Origin: Leptasterias polaris
Taxonomy: Eukaryota; Echinodermata; Asteroidea; Forcipulatida; Asteriidae
Length of the DNA stretch: 64,000 nucleotides
Assembly: GCA_037783415.1 (NCBI GenBank)
Contig: JAZGTN010000212.1
Location: forward strand, 310,001-374,000
Direction of reading: 5' to 3'
Below are positions 62,996-64,000 of this stretch, piece by piece. Each line of letters starts with the position of its first letter. The first letter of the stretch is position 1. The position numbers were made by a program, and so were the translations under genes. Below the pieces are notes generated by a model, which ran no database searches, was not told the DNA's origin, and saw only the letters and a program-made list of their open reading frames with translations.

Positions 62996-64000
62996 CTTTT
63001 GAGAAAAAAGAACACAAATTAATATGCAGTAATACATGTACAATACAAAACAGTAAACCCCCAAGGAACATACCAGCCTTCACCTCTCGCCCTTCCAAAA
63101 GAAACCCCCCAAATTAAAAAATGCAAATAAATAAACAGACAAACACAGCAACAACATTTTCCCCACTTTTTGTGTTTCACCAATTTGTTTTTAATGCAAC
63201 ACTGTTGACTGTAGCAGTGAGAAATTTCAACACATAAATTTTGAGATGATGTCTGATTAACATTATTCCAAAACGTCAACTGAATCAAAATTATAGAAAA
63301 TTGAACATCTAGAATGCTGCGCTCAATAGACCCTTCCCTTGAAATATGCTAATTACATTCACGCATGCGTACAGACACTGTTGGTTGGCAAACGCCATAG
63401 AGATGTGCACTAAGCAGACGCACAAGCGCGTCTGCGTCACGCCACCATCAGACCCATACAAAAAGGTGCGCTGTTCAATCATTTTGCCAACCAAAGTGTT
63501 AGTGCGCACGCGTGCAATTTACATATTTCCTGGGAAGGGTATATTGGTGTGTGTCTGCTGTGCATGCCCTCTAGTCTGCTGTGGGCATTGAGTATCAATA
63601 TCATGTGACATGCCTGTAGGGTAAAGTGAGGCCGAATCCAAATTGGCAGCTACGACTACAAGTACACCAGGCTTCAATTTTTGGAAAAACTAACAAGACT
63701 ACAGGGCTTGTAGCTCAAATCGTTTAATGGACCAGAAATTATTTCACACGATCAGAATCTAAATGAGTTGAACAAGCGCTAAGAAAAGATCTCGATTATC
63801 TTACATTGTAAGTGTACTTCAATACTCAACAGAATTGAAGATATCAGATTCATAGTCATTTTCATAATTTTTTTAATATTACATGTACACAATGAGGTGT
63901 TTTATTCAATCGAGAAAAAAACAAGACGTGAGTTTAATAGCCCGACGCTTTAATCACCGGACTCCGGACTGTGGTCCAGTGTTAATTTCAAAGCTCTGCA
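62996..64000. other. SNF8 intron towards the missing 5' exons
   Basis: No further SNF8 exon found. 63326-63543 is a hairpin MITE with ends TAGACCCTTCCC / GGGAAGGGTA. The rest shows nothing recognised. Confidence 0.55.
63326..63543. mobile_element. MITE with GACCCTTCCC ends
   Basis: TAGACCCTTCCCTTGAAATA at the left and TTCCTGGGAAGGGTA at the right, TA-flanked, with inner CACGCATGCG / CGCACGCGTG arms. Confidence 0.75.

Overview
This is a window of animal nuclear DNA, not a prokaryotic replicon. Coding sequence is sparse and split by GT-AG introns, and most of the rest is short inverted-repeat transposons (MITEs), tRNA-derived SINEs, LINE tails and tandem repeats. The AC5/6-type adenylyl cyclase, the ESCRT-II gene and the style of repeats fit a marine invertebrate deuterostome. 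A sea star is my best guess, from memory of similar MITE families. No computation or database search was possible.

Three protein genes are supported. (1) The plus-strand 3' part of a membrane adenylyl cyclase of the type 5/6 class runs from 8617 to a stop at 49486. It has 14 exons and 721 complete residues, and every exon junction keeps frame. It covers the end of catalytic domain C1a, the C1b linker, the second membrane bundle and all of C2. The first exons lie upstream of the window. (2) A small plus-strand two-exon gene (57288-58271) is predicted to encode a 136-residue acidic and coiled-coil protein that I cannot name. (3) The minus-strand 3' part of SNF8/VPS22 (ESCRT-II) has four exons between 62995 and 60097; its N-terminal exons lie beyond position 64000. 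Genes 2 and 3 converge.

Layout: 1-8616 is repeat-filled intron or upstream sequence of the cyclase. 8776-34155 holds exons 2 and 3 inside large introns with a 700-bp CTG/GTT triplet tract, a 315-bp tandem duplication and many nested MITEs. 34156-49486 is the dense exon region, interrupted by a 33-copy, 40-bp tandem array and a 17-bp minisatellite. 49487-57287 is 3' flank, including a full-length tRNA-Leu-like SINE. 57288-64000 carries the two convergent genes.

I found no clear new multi-gene system. The most interesting signals are in the repeats: a tandem array that grew from the end of a MITE, two nearly identical MITE copies each carrying two perfect cAMP-response elements near a cAMP-making gene, a dispersed element carrying a canonical histone-type 3' stem-loop, a LINE tail in frame with a cyclase exon, and several insertions whose empty target sites survive in paralogous repeats.
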